DNA of 5,857 nt from an uncultured Ruaniaceae bacterium (lineage in GTDB: Bacteria > Actinomycetota > Actinomycetes > Actinomycetales > Beutenbergiaceae): the NCBI GenBank assembly GCA_947251855.1, contig CAMXUZ010000309.1, positions 1 through 5,857 on the forward strand, read 5' to 3'. Position 1 is the first letter of the stretch; the number at the start of each line of letters is the position of its first letter. The position numbers and the translations under genes were made by a program. Of this stretch, positions 1 to 5,857 are shown in pieces. Below the pieces are notes generated by a model, which was given only the letters and a program-made list of their open reading frames with translations, was not told the DNA's origin and searched no databases.

Positions 1-665
1 GCACGTCAGCCCGGGCCGCCCGGAAGCAGAGCGCCGCAGCGCGGCGCGCCGCCAACAAACAGGACGCTGACCGGGCAGTTCGCCCATGGGGAGTGGAACT
101 CGGCGGGGTCGACCTCGCCGCAGCTCCTCTCGGGGACGTCCGCAGAACGATCTTCCTCCACGATGCCAAGCCGGCAGTTTTCGCCGGTACCCTTCAGCGG
201 GCGATCGACCCCGAGGGAGCCCTCACCCGCGCGCGGGCCGAAGAGGCGCTCGCGGCGGCCGCCGCGCAGGACGTCTACGAATCCGTGCCCGGTGGATGGC
301 AAGGAGTGCCGGAAGAACGTAGCCGTGGCCTCTCAGGCGGGCAACGCCAACGACTCGTGCTGGCTCGCACCTACGCAGCACGGCCGCCCATCCTCATACT
401 CGTGGAGCCCACCAGCGCGGTCGATGCCCACACTTAGGTTCTCATCGCCGGGCGCCTCCCACAGATGCGCCGGGGCCAGACCACGATCGTGGTCACCTCC
501 TCCCCCGTGCTGCTGCACCGCGCCGACGAGGTGGTGCTGCTGCAGGAGGGCCGGGCAGCCGCCCGGGGCACCCACGTTGACCTGCTCGGCTCCTGCCCGG
601 ATTATCGCAACATCGTCTTACGGGGCGGGGACGTGCCCACGGTGAAAAGCGCCCGCGATGCTTAG
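1..665 (+). pseudogene. Broken ABC exporter half 1, ATPase domain remnant (5' end outside window)
   Basis: This is the later part of the ATPase domain of an ABC exporter half-transporter, no longer translatable as one protein. Reading frame 3 from about 93 gives a recognisable domain: VELGGVDL, a Q-loop segment with His-Asp (159-164) where Gln is usual, the signature LSGGQRQRL (from 330), and Walker [12 protein letters not shown] with Val (402-404) in place of Asp. The frame then meets TAG at 435-437 and continues in the same frame through an H-loop segment with Ser (498-500) for His, ending at TAG 663-665. Upstream of 93, LTGQFAHGE lies in frame 1 and joins VELGG if one G is restored, so a 1-nt deletion lies there. 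Bases 1-75 match nothing I recognise, and Walker A and the membrane domain are not visible. The degenerate motifs look ancestral to one side of an actinobacterial heterodimer. Identity of the fold is secure; the substrate is unknown. Confidence 0.88.
31..47. repeat. Perfect 7-bp inverted repeat with 3-nt loop
   Basis: GCGCCGC, loop AGC, then GCGGCGC. No T run follows on either strand, so it is not a convincing terminator. It lies in the unrecognised first 75 bases, before the ATPase remnant. In DNA this rich in G and C such a repeat can arise by chance. Confidence 0.3.
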
Positions 666-1859
666 GTCACATCTGCCCTCCCACATCCAACACGACTCCG
701 CCCAGACGTGGGCACCGGCCTCGACGAACAGGCCTGCGCTGCAGGAGGGCCGGCGGGCACGGTACCGGCGCCGGCCGATGATGCTGTTCACCCTCATCAG
801 TACGAACGCCGCGGCCGCTCTCGCTGGGCTGATCGTGCCGCGGTTGCTCGGTGACCTCGTCGACACCGTGCGAGGGGGCGGGGCGACGACCTCGCTGGTG
901 ACCGCGGCGATCATCGTCGTGCTTCTACAGACGGCGGTCACGTTCAGTGCCCGCGGGGCCGCCGCCGTGCTCGGCCAGGGGGTCCTCGCCGAAGCACGTG
1001 AGTACGTGGTGCGCACGATCCTACGTCTGCCGCTGGGCCGGGTGGAATCGGCGTCGCCGGGCGACCTTGGTCACGCGAGTGACCCGCGACGTGTCCTCGA
1101 TGAGCACCGCCGTCCGGTGGGCGTTGCCCGAAGGGATCATCGCCGTCACCACCGTGCTGCTCACCCTCGCCGCGATGCTCCTCAACTCGTGGCTACTCGC
1201 CCTTCCTACGACCATCATGGCGGCGCTGTTCACCGGCCAACTGCGGCGCTACCTCAAGGCAGCTCCGGCAGCCTACCTGTACGAGGGCGCGAGCTACTCC
1301 CAGATCAACTCCACCCTCACCGAAACGGTCGAGTCTGACCGGCCTCCCCCTGGAACACCTGCGCCGGGAGGTGGCATTGGTGACCCAGGAACATCACATC
1401 TTCCGGGGGCCCTGCGCGATAACATCGTGCTCGCCCGGGAAGATGCCGGCGATGAGGAGGTCCGGGAGGCGCTGGTAGCCGTCGGTGCCGGCGCGTGGGT
1501 GTGCCAGCTTCCTGCCGGCCTGGACACCGTCATCGGTTCCGGGGCCCTCCAGGTGAGCCCGGGCCAGGCCCAACAGATCGTGCTCGCCCGGCTCTTACTC
1601 GCGGACCCGCACACGCTCGTGCTGGATGAAGCGACCTCCCTCATCGATCCCGCCACGGCGCGGAACGTGGGGACGACGATGAGTGCGCTCATCGAGGGGG
1701 AGAACGATCGTGGCGATCGCGCACCGGTTGCATACCGCTCACGACGCCGATCGGATCGCCGTGATCGACCAGGGGCGGTTCGTCGAGCTCGGCAGCCACG
1801 AGGAACTCCTCGCCGCAGATGGACAGTACGCGAGCCTCTGGCGGGCGTGGACAGCCTAG
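658..1859 (+). pseudogene. Broken ABC exporter half 2 (membrane domain plus ATPase domain)
   Basis: Partner half-transporter, following half 1 with an 8-nt overlap (ATG at 658; ATG codons at 778 and 781 are alternative starts, since residues before them look atypical). Frame 1 encodes helices 1 and 2 and runs to PGDL; one extra base at 1066-1070 moves the rest to frame 2, which gives VTRVTRDVSSMSTAVRWALP and helices 3 and 4. Near 1332-1341 the protein jumps from TLTETVE straight to GLPLEHLRREVALVTQEHH in frame 3, so helices 5-6 and Walker A are gone. One missing G at 1405-1409 returns it to frame 2: ALRDNIVLARE, signature VSPGQAQQ (1553-1576), Walker B VLDEATS with Asp at 1625. One extra G at 1696-1700 shifts to frame 3, giving [13 protein letters not shown] with the switch His at 1722 and ending WRAWTA at TAG 1857. 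Four lesions make it a clear pseudogene. Substrate unknown. Confidence 0.92.
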
Positions 1860-2357
1860 ATGACTTACGATGGCCGGGTGTCTACGACGTCATTGACCCC
1901 GCGCAGGATTTACCGGATCGTCGCGATCGCCGAGATGGTCACGTGGGCGCTTCTCATCCTCGGGATGGTCGGCAAGTACATTCTCAAACTTGGGGACTGG
2001 CCGGTCCGGGTGTTCGGCCTCACCCACGGGATCGTGTTCGTCACCTACGCCTTCGTCGCGCTCCTCGTCGGGGTGAACCAGCACTGGCGGCTTCGGCACG
2101 TCATCGCTGCGGTGGCGACGGCGGTGATTCCGTTCGCGACCTACCCTTTCGACGTGTGGCTCGAGCGGCGGGGCATGCTCACCGGCGGTTGGCGCACCGA
2201 ACGCAGCGAGGATCCCCGGGACCACACGAGGCTTTCCGGCGTGCTTCGGTTCGCGCTGCGTTACCCGATCCCACTCGCGGTCGTCGTAATCATCGGCGTG
2301 TTCGCGGTCGTGTCGTTCCTGTTGTGGCTCGGCCCGCCGACGGAGTGGGGCGCTTAA
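1860..2357 (+). CDS. DUF3817 family integral membrane protein
   Basis: Small membrane protein of unknown function, 165 residues from the ATG at 1860 or 159 from the GTG at 1878. The DUF3817 part spans about residues 15-105: Arg-rich start ([11 protein letters not shown]), helix 1 about 20-38, a KY segment (39-40), helix 2 about 51-71 carrying GLTHGIVF with a conserved-looking His in the membrane, helix 3 about 80-98, then positively charged LERR. After a hydrophilic stretch (about 106-128) a fourth hydrophobic helix, about 135-157, extends beyond the usual three-helix domain. The ATG abuts the TAG of the dead transporter and has no visible Shine-Dalgarno sequence. The GTG at 1878 lies at the right distance behind a TANNNT box for leaderless expression and may be the real start. 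The gene is intact although its upstream neighbours are not. Family assignment is by recognised sequence pattern; no function is inferred. Confidence 0.85.
   Translation: MTYDGRVSTTSLTPRRIYRIVAIAEMVTWALLILGMVGKYILKLGDWPVRVFGLTHGIVFVTYAFVALLVGVNQHWRLRHVIAAVATAVIPFATYPFDVWLERRGMLTGGWRTERSEDPRDHTRLSGVLRFALRYPIPLAVVVIIGVFAVVSFLLWLGPPTEWGA
1866..1878 (+). promoter_or_regulatory. Possible -10 box for a leaderless DUF3817 transcript
   Basis: TACGAT at 1866-1871 fits the actinobacterial TANNNT -10 pattern. If transcription starts at 1878, the box occupies -12 to -7 and the first transcribed bases are the in-frame GTG codon, the layout of leaderless actinobacterial genes. No good -35 hexamer is visible around 1841-1850. 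This is inference from spacing and pattern only; TANNNT is a loose motif. Confidence 0.35.
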
Positions 2358-2370
2358 CGGCGCTTCTTCT
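2347..2370 (+). terminator. Weak hairpin over the convergent stop codons
   Basis: GGGGCGC (2347-2353) can pair with GCGCTTC (2360-2366) around a 6-nt loop holding the stop codons, followed by TTCT. On the + strand RNA two of seven pairs are G-U. The opposite strand loses those two pairs, so any terminator activity would serve the DUF3817 gene only. The T tract is poor. It is the only candidate at a junction with no intergenic space. Confidence 0.2.
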
Positions 2371-3808
2371 CGCGCACCCGAACGCTGATGGAGATGGGCG
2401 AGCCTTCGAAACCGAAATCCTCCCGGAGCCGACGTTCGATGAAGCGGCGATAGCCCGCGTCGAGGAAGCCCGTGGCGAAGATGACGAACCTAGGCGGCCG
2501 GGTCGAGGCCTGCGTCGCGAACAGCACCCGCGGCTGTTTCCCGCTGCGCACCGGGTGAGGGTGGGCGGCGACGAGTTCTGCGAAGAAGGCGTTCAACCGG
2601 CCCGTGGGCACGCGTGTCTCCCACCCCTGCAGGGCGGTGTCGAGGGCACGCACGAGGCGATCAGTGTGCCAACCGGTCCTGGCGGAGAGGTTCACTCGCG
2701 GCGCCCATCGCATCTGCCCCATGTCCCGATCGATCTCACGTTCGAGCAGCTCTCGGCGGTCCTCATCGAGCAGGTCCCACTTGTTGAACACCAGCACGAG
2801 GGCGCGCCTGGCATCGATCGCCTGCTGAACCACCCGCACATCCTGTTCGGTGAGCGGCTGGGACGCGTCGATGAGCGCGAGGGCCACTTCGGCCTTTTCG
2901 AGCGCGGACTGGGTGCGCAGGGACGCGTAGAAGTCCGCCCCCCGGGTTTGATGAACGCGGCGGCGGATACCGGCGGTATCGACGAACCACCAGTCGCGTC
3001 CGCCGAATTCGATGAGTTCATCGACCGGGTCGCGGGTCGTTCCCGGCACGTCATCCACGACGGCGCGTTCCTGCCCCGCAAGCTTGTTCAGCAGCGAGGA
3101 TTTGCCCACATTGGGTCGGCCGATGAGCGCGACCCGGCGAGGGCCCTGCGGGATCGGCGCGGACACCTGCGATACCTCGGGTAAGGCATCGACGACGCGG
3201 TCGAGCAGGTCCCCCGAGCCGCGCCCGTGCAGCGCGGAGACCGTCACCGGTTCGCCGAGCCCGAGGTTCCACAGCGCGAGCGCGTCCGCCTCGAGCTGCG
3301 CGTTATCGACCTTGTTCGCCACGAGGATCGCTGGCTTGTTGCTGCGGCGGAGCAACCGCACCACATGCTCATCGGCGTCGGTGGCCCCGACGGTCGCGTC
3401 GACGACGAACACGACCGCGTCAGCGAGTTCGATCGCCGCTTCGGCCTGGTCGGCGACCTGTTTGGCGAGCCCTTTCGCGCCCCGCTCCCAGCCACCAGTA
3501 TCGACGACGGTGAATCCTCTACCTGCCCACTCCGCCGTGTAGGAGACCCGATCCCGCGTCACGCCCGGGGTATCTTGCACGACCGCTTCTCGCCGGCCGA
3601 GGAACCGGTTCACGAGCGTTGACTTGCCGACGTTGGGGCGGCCCACGACGGCGAGGACGGGTAAGGGGCCCGCCGGGGCGTGGATCGCTTCCGGGGAGTC
3701 CCCGAGTTCCAGGAGGGCGCGGTCCTCCTCGTCGAGGTCATACTCGGCTAGGCCGGCCCGGAGTGCTTCGGCGCGAAGACCCTCGTCGCGGGATTCCTCA
3801 GTAGTCAC
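2354..3808 (-). CDS. der: Ribosome assembly GTPase Der (EngA)
   Basis: Essential GTPase with two tandem G domains and a C-terminal KH-like domain, acting in maturation of the 50S ribosomal subunit in the cytoplasm. The 484-residue protein shows G domain 1 with G1 GRPNVGKS (56-63), G3 DTGG (103-106) and G4 NKVD (165-168). G domain 2 has G1 GRPNVGKS (230-237), G2 PGTTRD (255-260), G3 DTAG (277-280) and G4 NKWD (342-345). The KH-like region runs from about 400 and ends in a basic KKRR tail. About 50 acidic residues precede G domain 1, the extension usual in Actinobacteria. All nucleotide-binding motifs are intact. The GTG start at 3808 lies 13 nt after the plsC stop, with no clear Shine-Dalgarno sequence, so it is probably read from the upstream operon; a leaderless start from an internal promoter is possible but no convincing -10 is seen. 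It ends at a TAA overlapping the stop of the convergent DUF3817 gene. Confidence 0.97.
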   Translation of the reverse strand: MTTEESRDEGLRAEALRAGLAEYDLDEEDRALLELGDSPEAIHAPAGPLPVLAVVGRPNVGKSTLVNRFLGRREAVVQDTPGVTRDRVSYTAEWAGRGFTVVDTGGWERGAKGLAKQVADQAEAAIELADAVVFVVDATVGATDADEHVVRLLRRSNKPAILVANKVDNAQLEADALALWNLGLGEPVTVSALHGRGSGDLLDRVVDALPEVSQVSAPIPQGPRRVALIGRPNVGKSSLLNKLAGQERAVVDDVPGTTRDPVDELIEFGGRDWWFVDTAGIRRRVHQTRGADFYASLRTQSALEKAEVALALIDASQPLTEQDVRVVQQAIDARRALVLVFNKWDLLDEDRRELLEREIDRDMGQMRWAPRVNLSARTGWHTDRLVRALDTALQGWETRVPTGRLNAFFAELVAAHPHPVRSGKQPRVLFATQASTRPPRFVIFATGFLDAGYRRFIERRLREDFGFEGSPISISVRVREKKRR

Positions 3809-3821
3809 GATAGGTATTGTC

Positions 3822-4511
3822 TCAGGCGTCGTCGGGTAGGTCGACTCCGGTGCGGGCGATGGCGTGTTCGACGTGATCGCTCATGTGTGCCTGCACCTGC
3901 CCCATCGCCTCGTTGATCGCGGCCCGGCCCTTGAGTTCGGGATTCGCCGGGTGGAACGGTTTGCCGATCCACACGTACAACCGGCGCCGGAACCCGGGGA
4001 TGTAGGAACGTTTATCGCCCTTCTTGCGGGTTCCGAGGATCGCCACGGGCACCACCGGTGCTCCGGACCGAACGGCCAACCACGCGACACCGGCCTTCGC
4101 GTCGGAGACGTCTCCGCGGCCGCGGGTGCCCTCCGGGAACACTCCCACGAGTCGGTCCTCGCCCAGGAGCGCGAGCGCGGTGACGAGCGCGGCGCGGCCG
4201 CTGTTGCGGTCAACCGGGATCTGCCCGGCCCCCCGCATGAGGAACCCGATGACCCCGGTGAACGCCTCCTCTTTGATGATGAAATGCGAACCACGGGGAA
4301 GAGCGCCGTGCAGCAGCGGGCCGTCGATGATCCCCGTGTGGTTGGCGGCGACGATGACCCGGCCCTCGGCAGGGAGGTTCTCCGCGCCGATCACCTTGGT
4401 CTTCCAGATCCCGAACGCGAGGATCTGCCCGACCCGCCGGGACCACTTCGGACCCCATCGCCGGATGTGCTCCGGGCGGATCTGTTGGCCCGGGGTCGGC
4501 TCGGCCGTCAT
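3822..4511 (-). CDS. plsC: 1-acyl-sn-glycerol-3-phosphate acyltransferase family protein
   Basis: Membrane-associated acyltransferase of the PlsC/LPLAT family, expected to move an acyl chain onto lysophosphatidic acid to make phosphatidic acid, the precursor of phospholipids. The 229-residue protein carries the catalytic HX4D motif as NHTGIID (His58, Asp63), motif II as GQIPVDR (96-102), the glycerophosphate-binding FPEGTR (125-130), and motif IV around VVPVAILGT (153-161). A hydrophobic segment near 27-36 may help membrane attachment. The ATG at 4511 overlaps the cmk stop as ATGA, and AGGAG lies 9 nt upstream (4521-4525), inside cmk, supporting this start. It stops 13 nt before der. Actinobacteria often hold several PlsC-like proteins, and some act on other acceptors such as glycolipids, so the exact acceptor is inferred. 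Confidence 0.92.
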   Translation of the reverse strand: MTAEPTPGQQIRPEHIRRWGPKWSRRVGQILAFGIWKTKVIGAENLPAEGRVIVAANHTGIIDGPLLHGALPRGSHFIIKEEAFTGVIGFLMRGAGQIPVDRNSGRAALVTALALLGEDRLVGVFPEGTRGRGDVSDAKAGVAWLAVRSGAPVVPVAILGTRKKGDKRSYIPGFRRRLYVWIGKPFHPANPELKGRAAINEAMGQVQAHMSDHVEHAIARTGVDLPDDA

Positions 4512-5164
4512 GAGATGAGGCTCCTGACGGTGTCGATGGTTTCCTCCAGGCTGAGCTCGGTGGAATCGACCGTCAACACACCATCGGCCGCGACCGTGAA
4601 GTTCGAGACCGTCGAGTCATCGCGGTCGCGGCGAAGGACCTGGTCCGCGGTTGCAGCGAGTACCTCCTCGGCAGCGGAACCGTGGAGTTCCTTCGCGCGG
4701 CGTGCAAGACGCGCGCTCTCATCCGCGATGAGGAGGATCCGAACGTCGGCATCGGGGGCGACGACGGTGGTGATGTCCCGCCCCTCGGCGATGATCCCTT
4801 GCGGGGCGGAGTGGATGATCCGGCGTTGTTCGTTCTTCATCCATTCCCGCACCCCAAGATTCGTGGCGACCTGGGAGACGACGGTGGAGATCTCCGTCGT
4901 GCGGATCGCCGTCGTCACGTCGATGTCGTCGACGATGAAGCGCGGGTTCTTCGGGTCGGTGCTGATCCGCCATGGAATGGTCTCGACGACGGCGAGGGTC
5001 GCCTCCTGATCGGCGAGGTCGACGAGTTGGCTGATGCACCACCACGCGGCCGCACGGTACATCGCCCCGGTGTCGAGGTAGGCCATGCCGAATTCCTCGG
5101 CGAGCCGGCGCGAGATCGTTGATTTGCCCGAGCCGGACGGGCCATCGATTGCTACGGTCGTCAT
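4508..5164 (-). CDS. cmk: (d)CMP kinase, cytidylate kinase
   Basis: Cytosolic nucleoside monophosphate kinase that phosphorylates CMP and dCMP with ATP, recycling CMP released by RNA turnover and by CDP-diacylglycerol-dependent lipid synthesis. The 218-residue protein starts TTVAIDGPSGSGKST, with the P-loop GPSGSGKS at 8-15, followed by YLDTGAMYRA (29-38), which helps bind the NMP. A characteristic AEGRDITTVVAPDADVR segment lies in the second half, and the arginine-rich lid RRDRDDSTVSNF sits near the C terminus. Length is typical of bacterial Cmk. I choose the ATG at 5164: it forms an ATGA overlap with the tyrA stop and puts the P-loop at the usual distance. The in-frame ATG at 5182 would add six residues and overlap tyrA by 22 nt. 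A weak GGTGG lies 7 nt upstream. Translation is probably coupled to tyrA. Confidence 0.96.
   Translation of the reverse strand: MTTVAIDGPSGSGKSTISRRLAEEFGMAYLDTGAMYRAAAWWCISQLVDLADQEATLAVVETIPWRISTDPKNPRFIVDDIDVTTAIRTTEISTVVSQVATNLGVREWMKNEQRRIIHSAPQGIIAEGRDITTVVAPDADVRILLIADESARLARRAKELHGSAAEEVLAATADQVLRRDRDDSTVSNFTVAADGVLTVDSTELSLEETIDTVRSLIS
4521..4525 (-). promoter_or_regulatory. Shine-Dalgarno AGGAG for plsC
   Basis: AGGAG on the minus strand, 9 nt before the plsC ATG and located within the last codons of cmk. It is the clearest ribosome binding site in the window and fixes the plsC start. Combined with the ATGA overlap, it suggests plsC can recruit ribosomes itself as well as through coupling. 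Confidence 0.7.
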
Positions 5165-5857
5165 TTCGCGACCACCCGCCATCCTCGGTTCGTGAGCTCG
5201 GTTTCAAGTTCTTCCGCTACAGCGGGTAGCACAGAGACGTTTGCCATTCCGACCTTCTGTTTCGGTGAGTGTTCCATCGAAAAGTCCTCAATGTTCGCGC
5301 CGATCTCCCCCACTTCGCTGAACAAGCGCCCGAGTTCGCCCGGTTCGTCGGGCACGAGCACGACCACCTCGGTGTAGCGTTTGCGTCGGCCCCCGTGCTT
5401 GCCGGGGATGCGGCTCACGCCGTCGTTACCGGCGCTCATCACCGCGGCGATCGTGTGCATCGCCCCGACCGCCAGCGGTCCATCTTCCGCGCCCCGATCG
5501 AGGGCGCCGAGCAGACCGTCGAGATCATCGCGGACCGCGCGTAGGATCTCCCGGATCGCACCGGCGTTTCCGGTGATGATCGCCGTCCACAACTTCGGGT
5601 CCGAGGCCGCGATCCGGGTGAGATCGCGCAGCCCCTGACCGGCGAGGCCGAGGGCCGTTTCGGGAGCGTCGACGAGCCGGGCGGCCACGAGGGAGGAGAC
5701 GAGTTGGGGGACGTGGGAGACAAGGGAGACGGCGTGGTCGTGCTCGGGTGCCGTCATCGTCACGGGTGAGGCCCCCAGGTCCGCGGCGAGGTGGCGCACC
5801 GCTAGCTCTGCGTCCGGGTCGGAGCGGTCGTGGGGGCACACCACCCACGGCCGGCCC
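5161..5857 (-). CDS. tyrA: Prephenate dehydrogenase, C-terminal part (N terminus outside window)
   Basis: NAD(P)-dependent prephenate dehydrogenase of tyrosine biosynthesis, converting prephenate to 4-hydroxyphenylpyruvate with loss of CO2. About 231 residues are visible; the N-terminal Rossmann domain that binds the cofactor lies beyond 5857. The frame is open to the window edge (RPWVVCPHDRSD), so the GTG codons at 5842-5844 and 5839-5841 are internal valines. Visible are the helical dimerisation and substrate domain, with MTAPEHDHAVSLVSHVPQ and GLRDLTRIAASDP (its first Arg is the likely contact for a prephenate carboxylate, inferred from the family). A GISRIPGKHGG-like linker (VSRIPGKHGG) and a C-terminal ACT domain (TEVVVLVPDEPGELGRLF to the end) follow. 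The ACT domain suggests feedback control by an amino acid, as in related enzymes. The TGA at 5161 overlaps the cmk ATG. Arogenate as an alternative substrate cannot be excluded. Confidence 0.93.
   Translation of the reverse strand, partial: GRPWVVCPHDRSDPDAELAVRHLAADLGASPVTMTAPEHDHAVSLVSHVPQLVSSLVAARLVDAPETALGLAGQGLRDLTRIAASDPKLWTAIITGNAGAIREILRAVRDDLDGLLGALDRGAEDGPLAVGAMHTIAAVMSAGNDGVSRIPGKHGGRRKRYTEVVVLVPDEPGELGRLFSEVGEIGANIEDFSMEHSPKQKVGMANVSVLPAVAEELETELTNRGWRVVAK

Noticed and set aside
6..302. Minus-strand open frame over the first ATPase remnant
   Set aside because: No recognisable domain, and the + strand has clear ABC sequence over most of the same bases.
435..437. Stop codon readthrough or recoding to rescue half 1
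   Set aside because: The neighbouring frameshift and the large deletion in the partner gene make simple pseudogenisation far more likely.
539..753. 16-nt exact direct repeat, 539-554 and 738-753, containing an AGGAGG core
   Set aside because: Both copies encode LQEGR within the transporter remnants. The second lies about 28 nt from the nearest ATG, too far for a ribosome binding site, and neither flanks a duplication or insertion. Probably chance.
1405..1700. G-run phase variation as a switch for half 2
   Set aside because: Runs of five G are short for slipped-strand switching, and correcting both would still leave a protein without Walker A.
947..3184. Long + strand open frame of 745 codons
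   Set aside because: It joins real frame 2 sequence of the broken transporter to out-of-frame DUF3817 sequence and antisense der. The Arg/Pro-rich middle and the intact Der motifs on the other strand show it is not a gene.
3864..5009. Open + strand frame of 381 codons antisense to plsC and cmk
   Set aside because: Its composition (many His, Arg, Asp, then Ser/Thr) is that of a GC-rich shadow frame, and both opposite-strand genes carry complete catalytic motifs.

Overview
The window comes from a high-GC Gram-positive bacterium, most likely an actinomycete of the Micrococcales/Actinomycetales type. Evidence is the strong G/C third-position bias, GTG starts, the Actinobacteria-style N-terminal extension on Der, and the gene order tyrA-cmk-plsC-der. 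The genus cannot be named from this sequence.

Left third (1-1859, + strand): two adjacent, decayed half-transporter genes of an ABC exporter. The first enters from outside the window and retains only the later part of its ATPase domain, broken by a 1-nt deletion near 93 and an in-frame TAG at 435-437. The second keeps transmembrane helices 1-4 and most of an ATPase domain. It is broken by a frameshift near 1068, an internal deletion near 1335 that removed the last two helices and Walker A, and two further 1-nt shifts in G runs (1405-1409 and 1696-1700). Rejoining the frames shows a classic asymmetric heterodimer. Half 1 has a good LSGGQ but degenerate Q-loop, Walker B and H-loop positions; half 2 is the reverse.

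Centre (1860-2357, + strand): a small intact membrane protein with a DUF3817 domain, starting directly at the stop of the dead transporter. A TANNNT box placed exactly for a leaderless GTG start at 1878 may let it be expressed independently of the wreck upstream.

Right two thirds (5857 down to 2354, - strand): a compact operon read leftwards, tyrA (N-terminal part outside the window), cmk, plsC, der. The first three are joined by 4-nt ATGA stop/start overlaps and der follows plsC after 13 nt. The products are prephenate dehydrogenase (tyrosine synthesis), cytidylate kinase (CMP/dCMP recycling), an acyltransferase for phosphatidic acid synthesis, and the double-GTPase ribosome assembly factor Der. 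der and the DUF3817 gene converge and share one TTAA tetranucleotide as their stop codons.

No gene-free stretch exceeds 300 bases. I found no RNA gene, CRISPR array, insertion sequence or attachment site, and no sign of an undescribed system. The most informative feature is the ABC exporter pair caught in decay.
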